Assembly (NCBI GenBank): GCA_028023455.1
Contig: JAQFVV010000183.1
Coordinates: forward strand, 2,209,975 to 2,273,974
Length of the DNA: 64,000 nucleotides
Reading direction: 5' to 3'
DNA from: Epiperipatus broadwayi
Taxonomy: Eukaryota; Onychophora; Udeonychophora; Euonychophora; Peripatidae
Shown here piece after piece: positions 32,428-43,175 of this stretch; position 1 is the first letter of the stretch; every line of letters starts with the position of its first letter. The notes below the pieces were generated by a model. It searched no databases, was not told where the DNA came from, and was given only the letters and a program-made list of their open reading frames with translations. Both the position numbers and the translations under genes were made by a program.

Positions 32428-33022
32428 ATACTAAACATCATATGATTACTATTGTTTATGCTTACACAAGCTGTTTACAAAGAGGCAAAACTTTCTATTC
32501 AGTAGTGCCACCCAGTGCATGCCAGAATAATCAATTAATGCAAGGTTTGTGCATAAAATCCATATCTTGCACCTACTCATCCAATATCCCCAGAGTAGTT
32601 TCTGATATATGGTTTTCATCAGTGAAGAGCTTTGGATCTGAGAGAACTGCACGTAGATCTTAGGATCTAATGTAACCCTCTAGCAGCCACCTTTTACCTC
32701 TAATTAACTACAAAACTATGAGTTTAAAATTGAAAACACAATAATATTTTCAATCCAAGCTCAGTAGCTTATATAGTCATATAGGTCTGAATTCAGTTCA
32801 GTACCCATACATTTTGGTGTCTTTGGTTCTTTGATAACCATAGCCACCACTATTCTATTAGGCAGGATTGGTATTAAACCACTAAACATCACATGATAAA
32901 CATTTCTTATGCTTTTTCATAATTGTTATTAAAACAGGCACTACTGTATGGAGAGTTTTGCCTATTATAATAACACTTATGAGCAAGCATAAGAAATGGT
33001 GATCATATGATGTTTAGTGGTT
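32428..33022. mobile_element. Family B element, left arm and outer ends
   Basis: Left part 32430-32875: outer end CTAAACATCATATGATTAC, arm, decayed hammerhead, stem and loop. Right part 32878-33020 holds two inverse outer ends, ACCACTAAACATCACATGAT and ATCATATGATGTTTAGTGGT, around GGAGAGTTTTGCC. This shows that the full family B unit ends in about 40 bp inverted repeats beginning AAACCACTAAACATC. Confidence 0.8.
32587..32628 (-). ncRNA. Hammerhead motif, cleavage triplet lost
   Basis: CTGATGA and GAAAC are kept but GTC has become CTC and helix II pairs poorly. Inactive by inspection. Confidence 0.45.
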
Positions 33023-33069
33023 TTTATATATATTCGCATGATTCACTGTCTTTTATTAGTTATTATAAT

Positions 33070-33178
33070 CTTTTTTTTTTCATATGTCATAGCATCGGCT
33101 GGGAGGCAAACCCACAACCGTCTGCAACCAACTACTTGCTCGCAAGGCTGCTGCGATGACCTCTCGGAACGGCTGGAC
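33070..33178 (-). mobile_element. tRNA-derived SINE (family S)
   Basis: On the minus strand: CCGAGAGGTCATCGCAGC, CTTGCGAGCAAGTAG, GTGGGTTTGCCTCCC, GATGCTATGACATATG and A-tail. Target-site duplication TAGTTATTATAATCTTT at 33057-33073 and 33179-33195. Confidence 0.88.
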
Positions 33179-33254
33179 TAGTTATTATAATCTTTGCTTA
33201 TTTTTTAATCTGAGTTTATAAAAACCTTTTATTGGCTGTTTTACATGATTTCAT

Positions 33255-33500
33255 CAACCAATAGAATGTCTGACTTGGGGTCATGAGTTTCTAGGATTGA
33301 TTCTGGCATCGCATTTCTGGTGCTTGAACTTCTTATGAACTCCCAAGCCTCAAGTCATATGGATTTTTTTTTTGCCCAGAGCAGTTTGGCATAGTTAGTA
33401 AAACATCTGACTTGGAGTTGGGAGATTTCAGGATTGATTCTGGCTCTCGCAAGTCTGGTGCTCGAACTTCTTGTGAACACTTGAGCAATTAAGCCATATA
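33255..33500 (+). repeat. Second tRNA-derived repeat (family T), two copies
   Basis: Two units, 33260-33375 and 33378-33500, share CTGACTTGGnGTnnnGAG, AGGATTGATTCTGGC (box B-like) and CTGGTGCTTGAACTTCTT. The second starts GCATAGTTAGTAAAACATC, a tRNA-like box A. It is the same unit as the tandem array at 39525-40200. Confidence 0.75.
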
Positions 33501-33534
33501 TAGTCAAAATAAGAGTCACAGATCACATGACCCT

Positions 33535-33838
33535 ATTCTCTTAAGCTTGTAAGTTATAAACAATGAGGATTGCAAATTCCTCAACAAGCTTTGGGATAAA
33601 TGCTTAGCCAGAGAAAGCGTTTAAAATATCTCTGTCAGGAACTCCTCCCCAAACCCCTGACCATGGTTTCATGCTTTGGCACTCCTCAGAGAGGTGTCAG
33701 GGTAGGTGCAGACACTACCATGGTCAGAGGTTTGGGGAGGGGTTCCTGACAGAGATATTTTAAATGCTTTCTCTGGCTAAGCATTTATACCAAAGCTTGT
33801 TGAGGAATTGGAAATCCTCATTGCTTATTAAGCCATAT
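33535..33838. mobile_element. Family E foldback with hammerhead
   Basis: Arms 33540-33670 and 33706-33835 are inverse at about 95%: CTCAACAAGCTTTGG / CCAAAGCTTGTTGAG and GCCAGAGAAAGC / GCTTTCTCTGGC. The terminal loop and the end of the left arm hold a hammerhead on the minus strand; the right arm keeps only ACCATGGTCAG from it. A diverged piece of the same arm occurs at 61139-61242. Confidence 0.85.
33653..33695 (-). ncRNA. Hammerhead ribozyme (type I layout), intact core, 3-bp helix III
   Basis: Minus strand: helix I ACCTCT, CTGAGGA, helix II GTGC/GCAT with loop CAAA, GAAAC, helix III ACC/GGT with loop AT, cleavage base C (GUC triplet), helix I partner AGGGGT. Helix I pairs over 6 bp with one G.U, and helix II over 4 bp with a G.U next to the core. 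Every conserved core base is present. Helix sequences differ entirely from families A and B, while the geometry is the same, which is strong compensatory evidence for the fold. Confidence 0.8.
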
Positions 33839-34265
33839 ATCTTTTTTTATTAATCATCTTCCCCTTTCAACTCAATTTAATCATCAAGACTAATTTAGTT
33901 TGCAATTACCATTCTGTCTTTCTTAACAACATCATAACGGGCATGGTTTAGAAATTTATTTTTGCATATTTATAAATTTGATGATAATTGAAGGAAAAAA
34001 ATGTCAGAAAATTTTAAAACTTTTTTTTCAGCTAATACACAACTTGCTATCCAACCAATTGATGATGAGAAAGTGATGATAATTTTTGTGTTTTTCTGAA
34101 GGCTTGTGATGATGGTGTTCTAGCTGTATTTTTATATTGGACTATTTCCATCATCTAATATGTGTGTTGAATGTCTTTAGAAAAGTTTAATTTTATTTAA
34201 ATATTCCAAATGCATTCAACAGTTAGTAATATCACAGCAAACAGGTTAGTATATGCACAACATTT
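33839..34265. other. AT-rich non-coding stretch
   Basis: No feature recognised. Confidence 0.4.
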
Positions 34266-34267
34266 TG

Positions 34268-34405
34268 AGAGATATTTGCCCCCTCTTCTTCAGGTGTTGC
34301 TGGCCTGACCAGTGACAGTACTAGCATGGGATTCGAACCTGGGTCCTTAGATTCTTGATTATTAAAATTTAAGATAACTCTCTAACCAACTCGAATGTGC
34401 AAACA
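34268..34405 (-). mobile_element. tRNA-like SINE fragment (family U)
   Basis: On the minus strand: TCGAGTTGGTTAGAGAG (box A-like), then CCAGGTTCGAATCCC (box B), then a tail with GGCCAGCAACACCTGAAG. It is unlike families S and T. A GAAGAGGGGGC block follows. Boundaries uncertain. Confidence 0.5.
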
Positions 34406-35010
34406 AAATGAAAATTTACAAACAATTATCACATGGCATTTGACTAATCTGATATTGTTCTTTCCTTCTATTTCTGTGTAAAGATATATATTGGTTACGT
34501 TTTTTTTTTTTGCAGTGGACCATTTAAATGCTATCTATCCTTTAAATTAATTTGTATATAGCATTATTGTATCTGATATCTTGAATGGTAAACTGCTAAC
34601 AACAGTAATAAAGTAATATGGTCATTTGCTTAGTAGGTCATGTGACATTTGGGCCAAGAAATGGAAAGTTATAGTAATTCCATTCCTGTTGACCAAACAA
34701 ATTTTTTAATACTTTTTCCAGTTTAAAATCAGTACAAAAACTTTACTACTTTATTGCTCTACTATTAAGCTAAATTTCACAGTTATCATTTATATTATTA
34801 TATTACCTAAAATCTAAACCTGTTTTCAAACAAATTATTAACCAAAGGCTGTTTTATATCTTATGCATATATAAAAGTATCATTCCTTGTTAAAAAATAT
34901 TATTTGTATTTAATCTTATAATTTTAATAACATTTCTAATTAATGTTGAAATAATCTTAATATATAGCCAAATATTTTAAAAGATGTGTTATGAATTAAT
35001 GCTATTATAA
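34406..35010. other. AT-rich non-coding stretch
   Basis: No feature recognised. Confidence 0.4.
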
Positions 35011-35011
35011 T

Positions 35012-36392
35012 ATTTATAAAAATGTAACAGCAACAATTAGGTTGCATAATGATATTAAAAAGATTAACATTGAGTAGGGTGTGCAATAGAGTGATTCGAT
35101 ATGTCCAAAACTTTTTACAGCAGTTTTGCGGGAAGTATTTTGTAGATTAAGATGGAAAGCTGAGGAAATAAAAATATATGGAAAATATTTAAATCATCTA
35201 GATCAGGGGTGCCCAACAAGTTGATTGTGATCTACTGGTCGATCGTAAAGCGATTTTTGGTCGATCGCAAGGCCAATCTGGCAAGAGCTGTCGGGTAATG
35301 AGTGAAACAAATTAAGTCAAGATTTTCAAGTTTTTTTGTTATTGTTCTATTTTTTTTTCAATTCTAGATAGGTGAAGTTCTACATTTTTTTCAATTCTAG
35401 ATAGGTGAAGTCCACCAAGTCATATCATTATTGAAAATATTTTTAATCTTGATTAAATGTAGCTAATTTGAATTAATAAATATTGTTAATAATTACTCAG
35501 GTTGCTTTAATTCCCCGGACATGAGTTTTTTGGCCCATTAAATAATTGTTATTTTTTACTAGGTAGATATATAAAAATGGTATGTATTTCACACCTCCCT
35601 CCACTTAAATTATGCCTATGACAAGTTGATTGCCTATGACAACAAGTCGATTGCAAAACATTTTAAAAATAAAAAGTAGATCTTATGAACACAAAATTTG
35701 ATTACCCCTGATCTACATTTTGCAGAAAATGTTACAAGAGTTATCAGATGAATTAAGAAAGTATGATTAAAGGTAAAATATTCAATGGATTTTCTCAAAA
35801 TAAGAAAATAAAGATTGATAATGATGAATTAGAAGAAATTAACTACAAATATCTTTGTCAGATTATTACTACAGATGGAAACATAATGGATGAAATTAAT
35901 CACAGAATTAAACTTGTTTGGAGGCCTTTTGATAGAAATAACTTAATATTAAAAGAAAATATGTCTATGTGTTTGAAAATGAAGATTTTTAATAAATGTG
36001 TGTTACCAGTTCTTACTTATGGATCTAAAACTTGGACACTTAATAGAAATATGGAAGGATTTATATTTGGAGTAACAAGAAGAGATTGAAAACAAAATAC
36101 ATGGGTGAGAGAACACACAGGTGTTACTGACATCATTGAAAGAATTAAGAGACTAAAGTGGAGGTAAGGTAGATAAATATGTTGCTAGAAGAGATGATAA
36201 TAGATGGGCAATTGAAATCTTAAACTGTATTTCAAGAGATTGTAAAAGACATAGAGACCATATGTGAGATGGGTGGATGAAATAAGGAAGTGTGCTGCAG
36301 TGATGTGGAGATGAAAGGCTAAAGATCAAAGATGGATTAAACTGTATTCTGAAGAGAATCAGTAATGGTTGAAAATGATGATTGATAATGAA
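35012..36392 (+). pseudogene. RTE-type LINE fragment, split by a hAT element
   Basis: 35012-35203 matches the RT around residues 204-265 of the ORF at 50091 (KNIYKNATATIRL region). After the hAT insertion it resumes at 35711 and reads QNKKIKIDNDELEEINYKY, then LPVLTYGSKTWTLNR, ending with a stop near 36087; the 3' region continues to about 36390. A ~47 bp deletion between two GCAG repeats removed the FADD catalytic motif. A further deletion removed the AIQRLQTTQR segment. Stops also occur near 35087. Confidence 0.8.
35204..35710. mobile_element. hAT-type non-autonomous element (507 bp)
   Basis: Termini CAGGGGTGCCCAACAAG and TTTGATTACCCCTG are imperfect inverted repeats, flanked by the 8 bp duplication ATCTAGAT/ATCTACAT. 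The empty site is visible in the homologous LINE at 50880-50890 (TTTAGATTTTGC). The body contains GGTCGATCGTAAAGCGAT typical of old hAT elements and a ~34 bp internal duplication (TCTAGATAGGTGAAGT). No transposase is encoded. Confidence 0.85.
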
Positions 36393-37678
36393 TATATCAT
36401 GCAATATCATTTTCATATATACCAACTCTTTTTTATTTCTTTACAATAAGCTAGTAATACATTATTAAACAAAAAAAAAATTGAGCTTATTTTAGATAGC
36501 TTTGAAAGATTGTTCTCTATGGTGCAAAACATGGTCTAATTTGAATGTTTCATATCATTAGGTTAAATAGTACATATCCATATGTTATCAGACACTTGAT
36601 ATTTATTGTTATAGAAATGCTTTCATTCTAAATCAGAAACTATTCAAAAATATCTACAGATGTTTGCATTGCTAATTAGGGGCATCTAGCTCTGTGACGA
36701 AACTTCCATGAGGGAAAATAATATTATCCATAACTAGAATGACTATCAAATCTGATAATTCTCTTGCATTGAAGTGTATATGAAAGAACTATTATAAGCT
36801 ATATTTATATATGAAATCCGATAATTATGGATTGTTAAATTCTGTTTTATTTAATCCTATGTTTGTTTGATGGAAGACTACTTTCAATAATAATATTTCA
36901 TAATTCATTAGTGAAAGTCATTTATTATCATACTTTATTTTATTTTATTATAGCATAATAGACTTGTATCATTATTATATTTGCAACATTAACTGCATTT
37001 ATTAAACTCATTTAAATTCTGTGATGACTCTCGTGTTTATTTAAATAAAAAGTTTGTCACAAATTTGTTGCTTTCTTTGTAATCCCAAGTGTTTTCTCAT
37101 TACGCGATCACAATGCATTTTTGGCAAAAGAATCAGTCAATAAACCTGTTTATAAATCATTTACATGCATGTATGATATTTTAAAATGAAAAATGTATTT
37201 ACAGTTACAAATTTATGGGAATAGTGATTATTTTTGTATGCACTTGAGAAACCATTTTGGTTAACTAAACATTAGCGTACATAATCAAGTTATAACATTT
37301 GATTATCGTGAGCGGTATTCCCTTTGACAATATTTTAACACAAAAACTTTGAATGTCCATCGTATTACATATGTATGTGTGCATGCGTGAAGAAAAGTCA
37401 AAAAATATATTTCAAATTAAAGTAGAATACTTATAAAAATTAAAAGTTATTGTAAAAAAAAAATCACACTAACAATATATTAAAACAAAATCAATATTGA
37501 AACTGAAGATATGATAACAGTAAAGTGAAATATTATTTGAAGATAAAACAAAGTTAGGTAACAAAGGGACATAGTATGAAATGAAAACTATATAAATTTG
37601 TTGCGTAATTTATGTGGAGGGTAAACAGAACATTTTGGACATTTAATAAAGAAATAATGAAAATGTTATACATATAGT
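36393..37678. other. AT-rich non-coding stretch
   Basis: No gene or recognisable repeat seen. Confidence 0.4.
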
Positions 37679-37679
37679 C

Positions 37680-37850
37680 TTTTTTGTGTTAAACCACGTA
37701 TTATTTTGTTTATTAAATTCCCTATGTTTTGAAAAAATATCATTCATCATTGTCAAGGTTAAGGTCTTAATAAAGAATAATATTTTATTGAAAATGTCAG
37801 GAATTTAATAAACAAAATAATATATGGTTTAACACAAAAATATTTATTTA
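37680..37850. repeat. Small foldback, MITE-like (~165 bp)
   Basis: TTTTGTGTTAAACCACGTA then TTATTTTGTTTATTAAATTCC at the left is inverse to GGAATTTAATAAACAAAATAA and TGGTTTAACACAAAAA at the right. About 40 bp inverted repeats around an 80 bp centre. Class unknown. Confidence 0.65.
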
Positions 37851-38046
37851 CATTATAGAATCGTGAAAATATTTAATATAAGGAAAAAGTCTGTGGTAAA
37901 AAAAAATAGATAGATTTATAGATATAGAAATGTTGAAAAATAATCAGACAGTAATAATGAAACAAGTGAAAAGAATTATTGAAACATACAATAGAAAATT
38001 AAAAAAAATAATTAGTTTTAAGAGCAATCATTATACATAAAATTAT
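37851..38046. other. AT-rich spacer
   Basis: No feature recognised. Confidence 0.4.
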
Positions 38047-38053
38047 GTTAGTT

Positions 38054-38160
38054 GTCAAGCATTGGTGGTCGAGAGGTTAGCAACAGCTGCTATACAAGTA
38101 GTTGTCCCTATTAGCGGGTTCGCTTCCCGGCTGATGCTATGACACATGAGGAAAAAAAAA
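38054..38160 (+). mobile_element. tRNA-derived SINE (family S)
   Basis: AGCATTGGTGGTCGAGAGG, GTTAGCAACAGCTGC, GCGGGTTCGCTTCCCGG, GATGCTATGACACATG and A-tail. Target-site duplication GTTAGTT at 38047-38053 and 38161-38167. It has a few extra bases (CTATTA) before box B. Confidence 0.85.
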
Positions 38161-38167
38161 GTTAGTT

Positions 38168-38655
38168 ATCAGCTGATATGGTGACCTTAAATTGGAAATA
38201 TTTGGTTGATTAGTTTCATAGTTAAAATTGATTACACTCGAAAAATGTATTACTGCAGCAAAGCAATGGATTGTAAAAGATTTTTAGCGAATAAAAGCAC
38301 TTTCGACAAATGTCTTAAGTTTTTCTGATCTTGCTGAAAAATATTGTTGCACTAAGTTTGTAGTATTTATCATCTAATAGTGAAGCAGATAAAAAGGAGG
38401 TAATGAAATGGCAGATAAAATAAAGATTTCCTTGCTACTGGTTTCAAAGGATAAATAATATATTGTATTGATAGCATTCAAGATAATGTTTAAAAATAGT
38501 TGTTATTTTTTAGATTCTTATCTTACTTGTTTTACTTTTTATAACTATTTGGAACTTTCATAAAAGTACAAATCAAATATGAATAGTTGTAAACTGAATA
38601 TAATATAAATTAACTACTTCTTATTACATTAAAATAATTCAGCTAATTAGTTTAC
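38168..38655. other. AT-rich non-coding stretch
   Basis: No feature recognised. Confidence 0.4.
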
Positions 38656-38657
38656 CA

Positions 38658-39040
38658 AGAGCTGTACAGAGACTTCAGACTACTCAAAGAAATATGGAGA
38701 GATGCATGTTGGGAGTAACAAGAAAAGATTGAAAACATAATATATGAATAAGAGAACAAACAGGTGTTACTGACTTCATTGAAAAAAATAAAAACTGAAG
38801 TAGAGTTGGAATGTACATATTGCTAAAAGAGATGGTAATAGATGGACAATTGAAATCTTAAACTGGATTCCAAGAGATTGTAAAAGACCCAGAAAGAGAC
38901 TACATGTGAGATGGATGGATGAAATAAGAAATTGTGCAGGTGTGATGTGGAGAAGAGAAGCTAAAGATCGGAGAAGATGAATTGAAGTGGGAGAGACCTT
39001 CACCCTGTAGTGGATTGATAATGGTTGATGATGATGATAA
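38658..39040 (+). pseudogene. RTE-type LINE, 5'-truncated tail
   Basis: AGAGCTGTACAGAGACTTCAG corresponds to RT residue 399 onward, then the 3' region through GAGATGGATGGATGAAATAAG to the TTGATGATGATGAT end at about 39036. Multiple stops. The terminal (TGA)n tail is characteristic of this RTE family. Confidence 0.82.
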
Positions 39041-39520
39041 ACACATTTATTAGCTATGACATCATGCTAAAAAACAGCCAATTCTCATCTGGAAATTGAC
39101 TTTCAAGCATGCACATTATAGGTTAATATACCTTTCATGAGATTACATATATATACATCACTAAAGAATTTTTATTTATAAATATATACATGTGTATGTG
39201 TGTTTTGGAATTGCTATACTTGGCTGCAAGGATCTGCTACCGATTTCTATATCATCAACATCTTCCATTCACAAACAAGTTTGACTAGGCCAACCCCAGA
39301 AGACAAAAAAACATAAAGATAGAAAGACAAAATATATTTAACAGATATTATATCCAAATAAAAATGCATAAGCAGTATTATAATTTTAAATTATTCATTG
39401 ATTCTTTATAATAATTTTTGTACAGCAATATTAAAATTATAAATAAAACTACTTATAATACTGAAGTACTTATTGTATAATCTGACAATCTTATTATATC
39501 TTATGATTGCTTGTATGATT
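39041..39520. other. AT-rich non-coding stretch
   Basis: No feature recognised. Confidence 0.4.
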
Positions 39521-39521
39521 T

Positions 39522-40205
39522 GGTAAAGTTGGTAGAGCATCCAACTTGGGATTAAAAAATCCCAGAATTCTGGTGCTTACAGGTCTGGCACTCAAACTTC
39601 CTATGAATTCTCAATAGAGTGTCTGACTCAGAATTGGGAGATCCCAGTATCGATTCTGGTGCTCACAGATCTAGCACTTGAACTTATAAACTCTCAGTAG
39701 GGTGCCTCACTTGGGATCAGGATATCTCAGGATTGATTCTGGTGCTCATAGATCTAGCACCTGAACTTCTTACGAACTCTCAGTAGATTGTCTGACTTGG
39801 GATCAAGAGGTCTCAGAACTGATTCTGGTGCTCACAGATCTAGCACTTGAACTTATAAACTCTCAGTAGAGTGCCTCACTTGGGATCAGGATATCTCAGG
39901 ATTGATTCTGGTGCTCATAGATCTAGCACTTGAACTTCTTATGAACTCTCAGTAGTGTCTGACTTGGGAACAGGAGGTCTCAGGACTGATTCTGGTGCTC
40001 ACAGATCTAGAACTTGAACTTATAAACTCTCAGTAGAGTGCCTCACTTGGGATCAGGATATCTCAGGATTGATTCTGGTGCTCATAGATCTAGCACTTGA
40101 ACTTCTTACGAACTCTCAGTAGAGTGTCTGACTTGGGAACAGGAGGTCTCAGGATTGATTCTGGTGCTTGAGCATCTTGTAAACTCCTGAGCAATAAAGC
40201 CATGT
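39522..40205 (+). repeat. Tandem array of tRNA-derived units (family T)
   Basis: The first unit begins TGGTAAAGTTGGTAGAGCAT (tRNA box A) and CAACTTGGGATT. Then about seven units of roughly 85-88 bp follow. Each carries CTGACTTGGGA or CTCACTTGGGATCAGG, GATTGATTCTGGTGCT (box B) and AGATCTAGCACTTGAACTT. Neighbouring units alternate in two subtypes (CTTATAAACTCTCAGT and CTTCTTACGAACTCTCAGT), so the higher-order period is about 173 bp. The last unit ends TTGTAAACTCCTGAGCAAT, as the solo copies at 33255-33500 do. A SINE has been amplified into a small satellite. Confidence 0.85.
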
Positions 40206-40655
40206 GTTAACTCTTTTTATATCTTGTGTCATTGCTTTTTAACATTGAACAGTGAACATTATTTTCTCAAATATGTCAACACCTTGCCTAATTGAACCTG
40301 TACTAGATTTTATTCTCAGTCATATTTTTGTAATGATAGCAATTAGTATTGTATTTTTTCAGAAAAGCTTTGGTATAATTTTTATCCATGAAAGGTAAGC
40401 TCTAATTCACAGGTGTCAAACTTATTTTAACTAGAGGCTGTAGATAAAATTCACACAGACTGCATGTTGTTTATTTGTTATGTTATTCATCTACTTTTTA
40501 TATTTCACAGTATTTTAATATTTAAATAAATATCAAATTAATAGCAAACTTAAAACAAAGTCAATTTTTTTTTATACATTATTGAAAAATTACAATTAAA
40601 TTAAAAAATATATAGTCCATAAATAATCAAAAGAAAATATATAGGGGGAACAAAT
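40206..40655. other. AT-rich non-coding stretch
   Basis: The part around 40410-40480 (CAGGTGTCAAACTTATTT then AGAGGCTGTAGATAAAATTC) resembles one end of a hAT-type element, but I find no partner end. Confidence 0.35.
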
Positions 40656-40657
40656 AT

Positions 40658-40850
40658 CTAAACATCACATGAACTCCATTCTTTATGCTTACAGAAGCTG
40701 TTTACACAGAGGCAAAACTCTTCATACAGCAGCGCCACCCAGTGCAATCCAGATTAATTAATGGATGCAAAAATCTTTCTGCATTCATTTATTACTCAGG
40801 TTTGCACTGAGTGATGCTAATGTATGGAGAGTTTTAACTCTGTGTGAGAA
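40658..40850. mobile_element. Family B foldback, short form
   Basis: Outer end CTAAACATCACATGAACTCC, TTACACAGAGGCAAAACTCT, CAATCCAGATTAATTAATGG, then inverse CATTCATTTATTACTCAGG and TGGAGAGTTTTAACTCTGTG. The ribozyme-bearing centre is deleted. Confidence 0.78.
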
Positions 40851-42305
40851 AAAAAAGAATATTTATATGATTATTGATATGATTACAATTTATCAATTGA
40901 TGATAATACATTATAAAAATGTATAATATTTGTCAGCAAATTTTAAAAAGTACTGGTTTATTACACTTTTTGCCACTGTGTCTAAAAGCGCTGCTATATA
41001 TGTTATGTTTTTTTTTCTTAAATTGTTTACAAGTCTTTATAATGTACCCTTGCTTCTTTTTTTTCTACAGGCTGTAAAAATATATATTGCAAGCTGCCAG
41101 TTTCACACTCTTGCTTTAATTATCGTAAGTTAGTTTTTTAGTAGGTCTGTTGTTATTCATTCACTTTACAGTATTACATCTAGAAAGTTGAAAGTTCAAC
41201 TGATTGGTCATGTGATCTGTGATTGTATTTTTAGAATCTTATTAGCTAATGAAGAAAGATGAAGAGGATAACCAGTAGTGATATAGATGAGATCCCTTAT
41301 CTCAATAATGAATATATTATTTGAGCAACCGAAAAATATAATCTGATTGTAGATCTTTTTTGTAAATGACCTTCAGTTGATGACCAAAAATAAAGTTTTA
41401 TTTTAATGGCAATTAATAATGTTTAGTTGTTTGTTTGTTGTTGTTTTTTTGTACGAAAAAAGATAATATATTTTGATGACTTTTTCATTAATCATCTACT
41501 TAAACAATCAACAATATATATAATTGAATTTGTTTACGTTATTTTGTGGAAATCTATTTGAGATTTTAGTTAAAAATAATTACTTTTTTTTTTAATTTTT
41601 GAAACTGTTTTTAATTAAAATTAAATCTTTTAAGTAAAAAAGTTAATTAAAGTATTTTTTTCTTTTAAAGTTTTTTTTTTTAAGAATAAATGTAGTAAAG
41701 AATAAAATAAAAAACAAAACTTCTTATATAAGTTGCTTCATAATAAATAAAAATATAAACACACATACACACGTACTAACAAAACAAAGAATTAATCAAA
41801 GCACTTTTTTTTTTCTCGCGAGTAAGAAAAATGTGATAAGTAATAATTCTATATACGTATGTTCTCTGATTGAAGATATGTTTAGAAATAAATACATTAT
41901 GACCCAAAAATAAGATTGATGATATTTGGTCCTAAAATTTTTTTCTTTAATTATTACACTGGCATATTATATTTATATGCCTTACATTTCAAATTTTAAT
42001 AAATTTTGATGTTTATATGCATATATTGTAACGGAACAGAGAGATGAGTAAACAATATAAATAGAGAGAAACTAAGTAAATAAAATAAATAGATAAATTC
42101 TACTTTCTATTATAGCCAAAAAGGATATCAGCATATTAAATCTGAGATGCATAATACAAGCAATGTGTTAAAGTAATTAAATGACGTAGATTGGGTAGAG
42201 ACCTTAATTGTAGATTTATATACCTAAATGACAAATACATCACCTTCAAATTATGTATCTCAGAAAGCTAAATCATTAAAACATATTTCTGTCGGGCAAT
42301 CTTTG
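40851..42305. other. AT-rich stretch with one exon-like segment
   Basis: Mostly featureless. At 41071-41124 a 54 bp segment is bounded by a strong acceptor (T-rich tract then CTACAG) and a consensus donor GTAAGT. It is open in the frame AVKIYIASCQFHTLALII. With no homologous protein recognised this remains a candidate only. Confidence 0.3.
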
Positions 42306-42309
42306 GATA

Positions 42310-42575
42310 ACAGGCCAATGATGCATTATGCATCACATGATCACCATCTCTTATACTAGCACATAAAGGGTTGCATTAGATCCTAAGATCTAGGTGCAGT
42401 GCTCTCAGATCCAAAGCTCCTCACTGATGAAGGCCACAAGCCAGAAACTAGTCTGGGGATATTGGATGAATGGGCATTAGATAGGGATTTTATGCACAAG
42501 CCTTCTGGCATTCATTGATTACTCTGGTTGGCACAGGGTGGCACTACTGTATGGAGAGTTTTGCCTTGTTTACAA
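42310..42575 (+). mobile_element. Family B element, right half
   Basis: Outer end GCATCACATGATCACCATC at 42333, then directly the right arm from GGGTTGCATTAGATCCTAAG through the hammerhead to CACAGGGTGGCACTACTGTA and GGAGAGTTTTGCC. The left arm is absent, so no palindrome remains here. Confidence 0.82.
42418..42459 (+). ncRNA. Hammerhead ribozyme, family B consensus
   Basis: TCCTCA, CTGATGA, helix II GGC/GCC around CACAA, GAAAC, TA, GTC, TGGGGA. All core bases conserved and helix I 6 bp. The first position of helix II is an A.A opposition, which is common to the subfamily. It is the only good copy that is not part of a palindrome, so its transcript would not be sequestered by an inverse arm. 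Confidence 0.7.
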
Positions 42576-42865
42576 TGATGCATTACATTTACTTTTTATA
42601 ATACCACATGGGAGGCATCTATAATTTAGATTACAGAGTCATGACTATCACAAAATCAATCAATCATATCCAAATCACTTTTTCCCACAATGCTAGTTTC
42701 ATCTAATATTATATAACTCAAAACAGTATATGAAATTAAGAATAAAGAAGTACAAAGCCATAAACATCAGCAAAATAAATACTTTAATAAAATTAATAAC
42801 CTTTTGGCATTTATTAATTTTAAAATATTTAAATAGCTGTAATAAACTATATGAAACTTAATGTA
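42576..42865. other. AT-rich spacer
   Basis: No feature recognised. Confidence 0.4.
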
Positions 42866-42867
42866 AT

Positions 42868-43175
42868 TGAAGGACTTGAACTCAGACATTCAAACTCATT
42901 ACAGCTATCCTCTCCATCTTATACAAAGTGATACATATGATCATATACTTGGGAAAAAGATAAATGATCTCCAATAGTTATATTTTGTACTGAATCAGCA
43001 ATCATCAGTTGGTCCAGATCACCATCTCCCACATATATATACAATCAGGGTATTCTGGAGATCATTTATCTTTTTCACATTATGTGGTCATGTGTTTCAG
43101 TTGTATAAGATGAAGAGGATAGCTGTGGAAACTTTGCAAATCTGAGTTCAAGTCCTTCTAATTTCAATTTTAAAA
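42868..43175. mobile_element. Family A foldback
   Basis: Ends GAAGGACTTGAACTCAGAC and TCTGAGTTCAAGTCCTTC are exact inverse. Inner blocks TAAATGATCTCCAATAG and CTGGAGATCATTTATC are also inverse. The minus-strand hammerhead at 42971-43013 keeps CCAA, CTGATGA and TTGG, but the GAAA core reads CAAAA and helix II is weak. Confidence 0.85.

Noticed and set aside
32442-32663. Overlapping ORFs on both strands
   Set aside because: Both are within a family B arm and reproduce repeat sequence.
39522-40205. Regular repeats reminiscent of a CRISPR array
   Set aside because: Units are contiguous without unique spacers, contain tRNA promoter boxes, and the genome is clearly eukaryotic.
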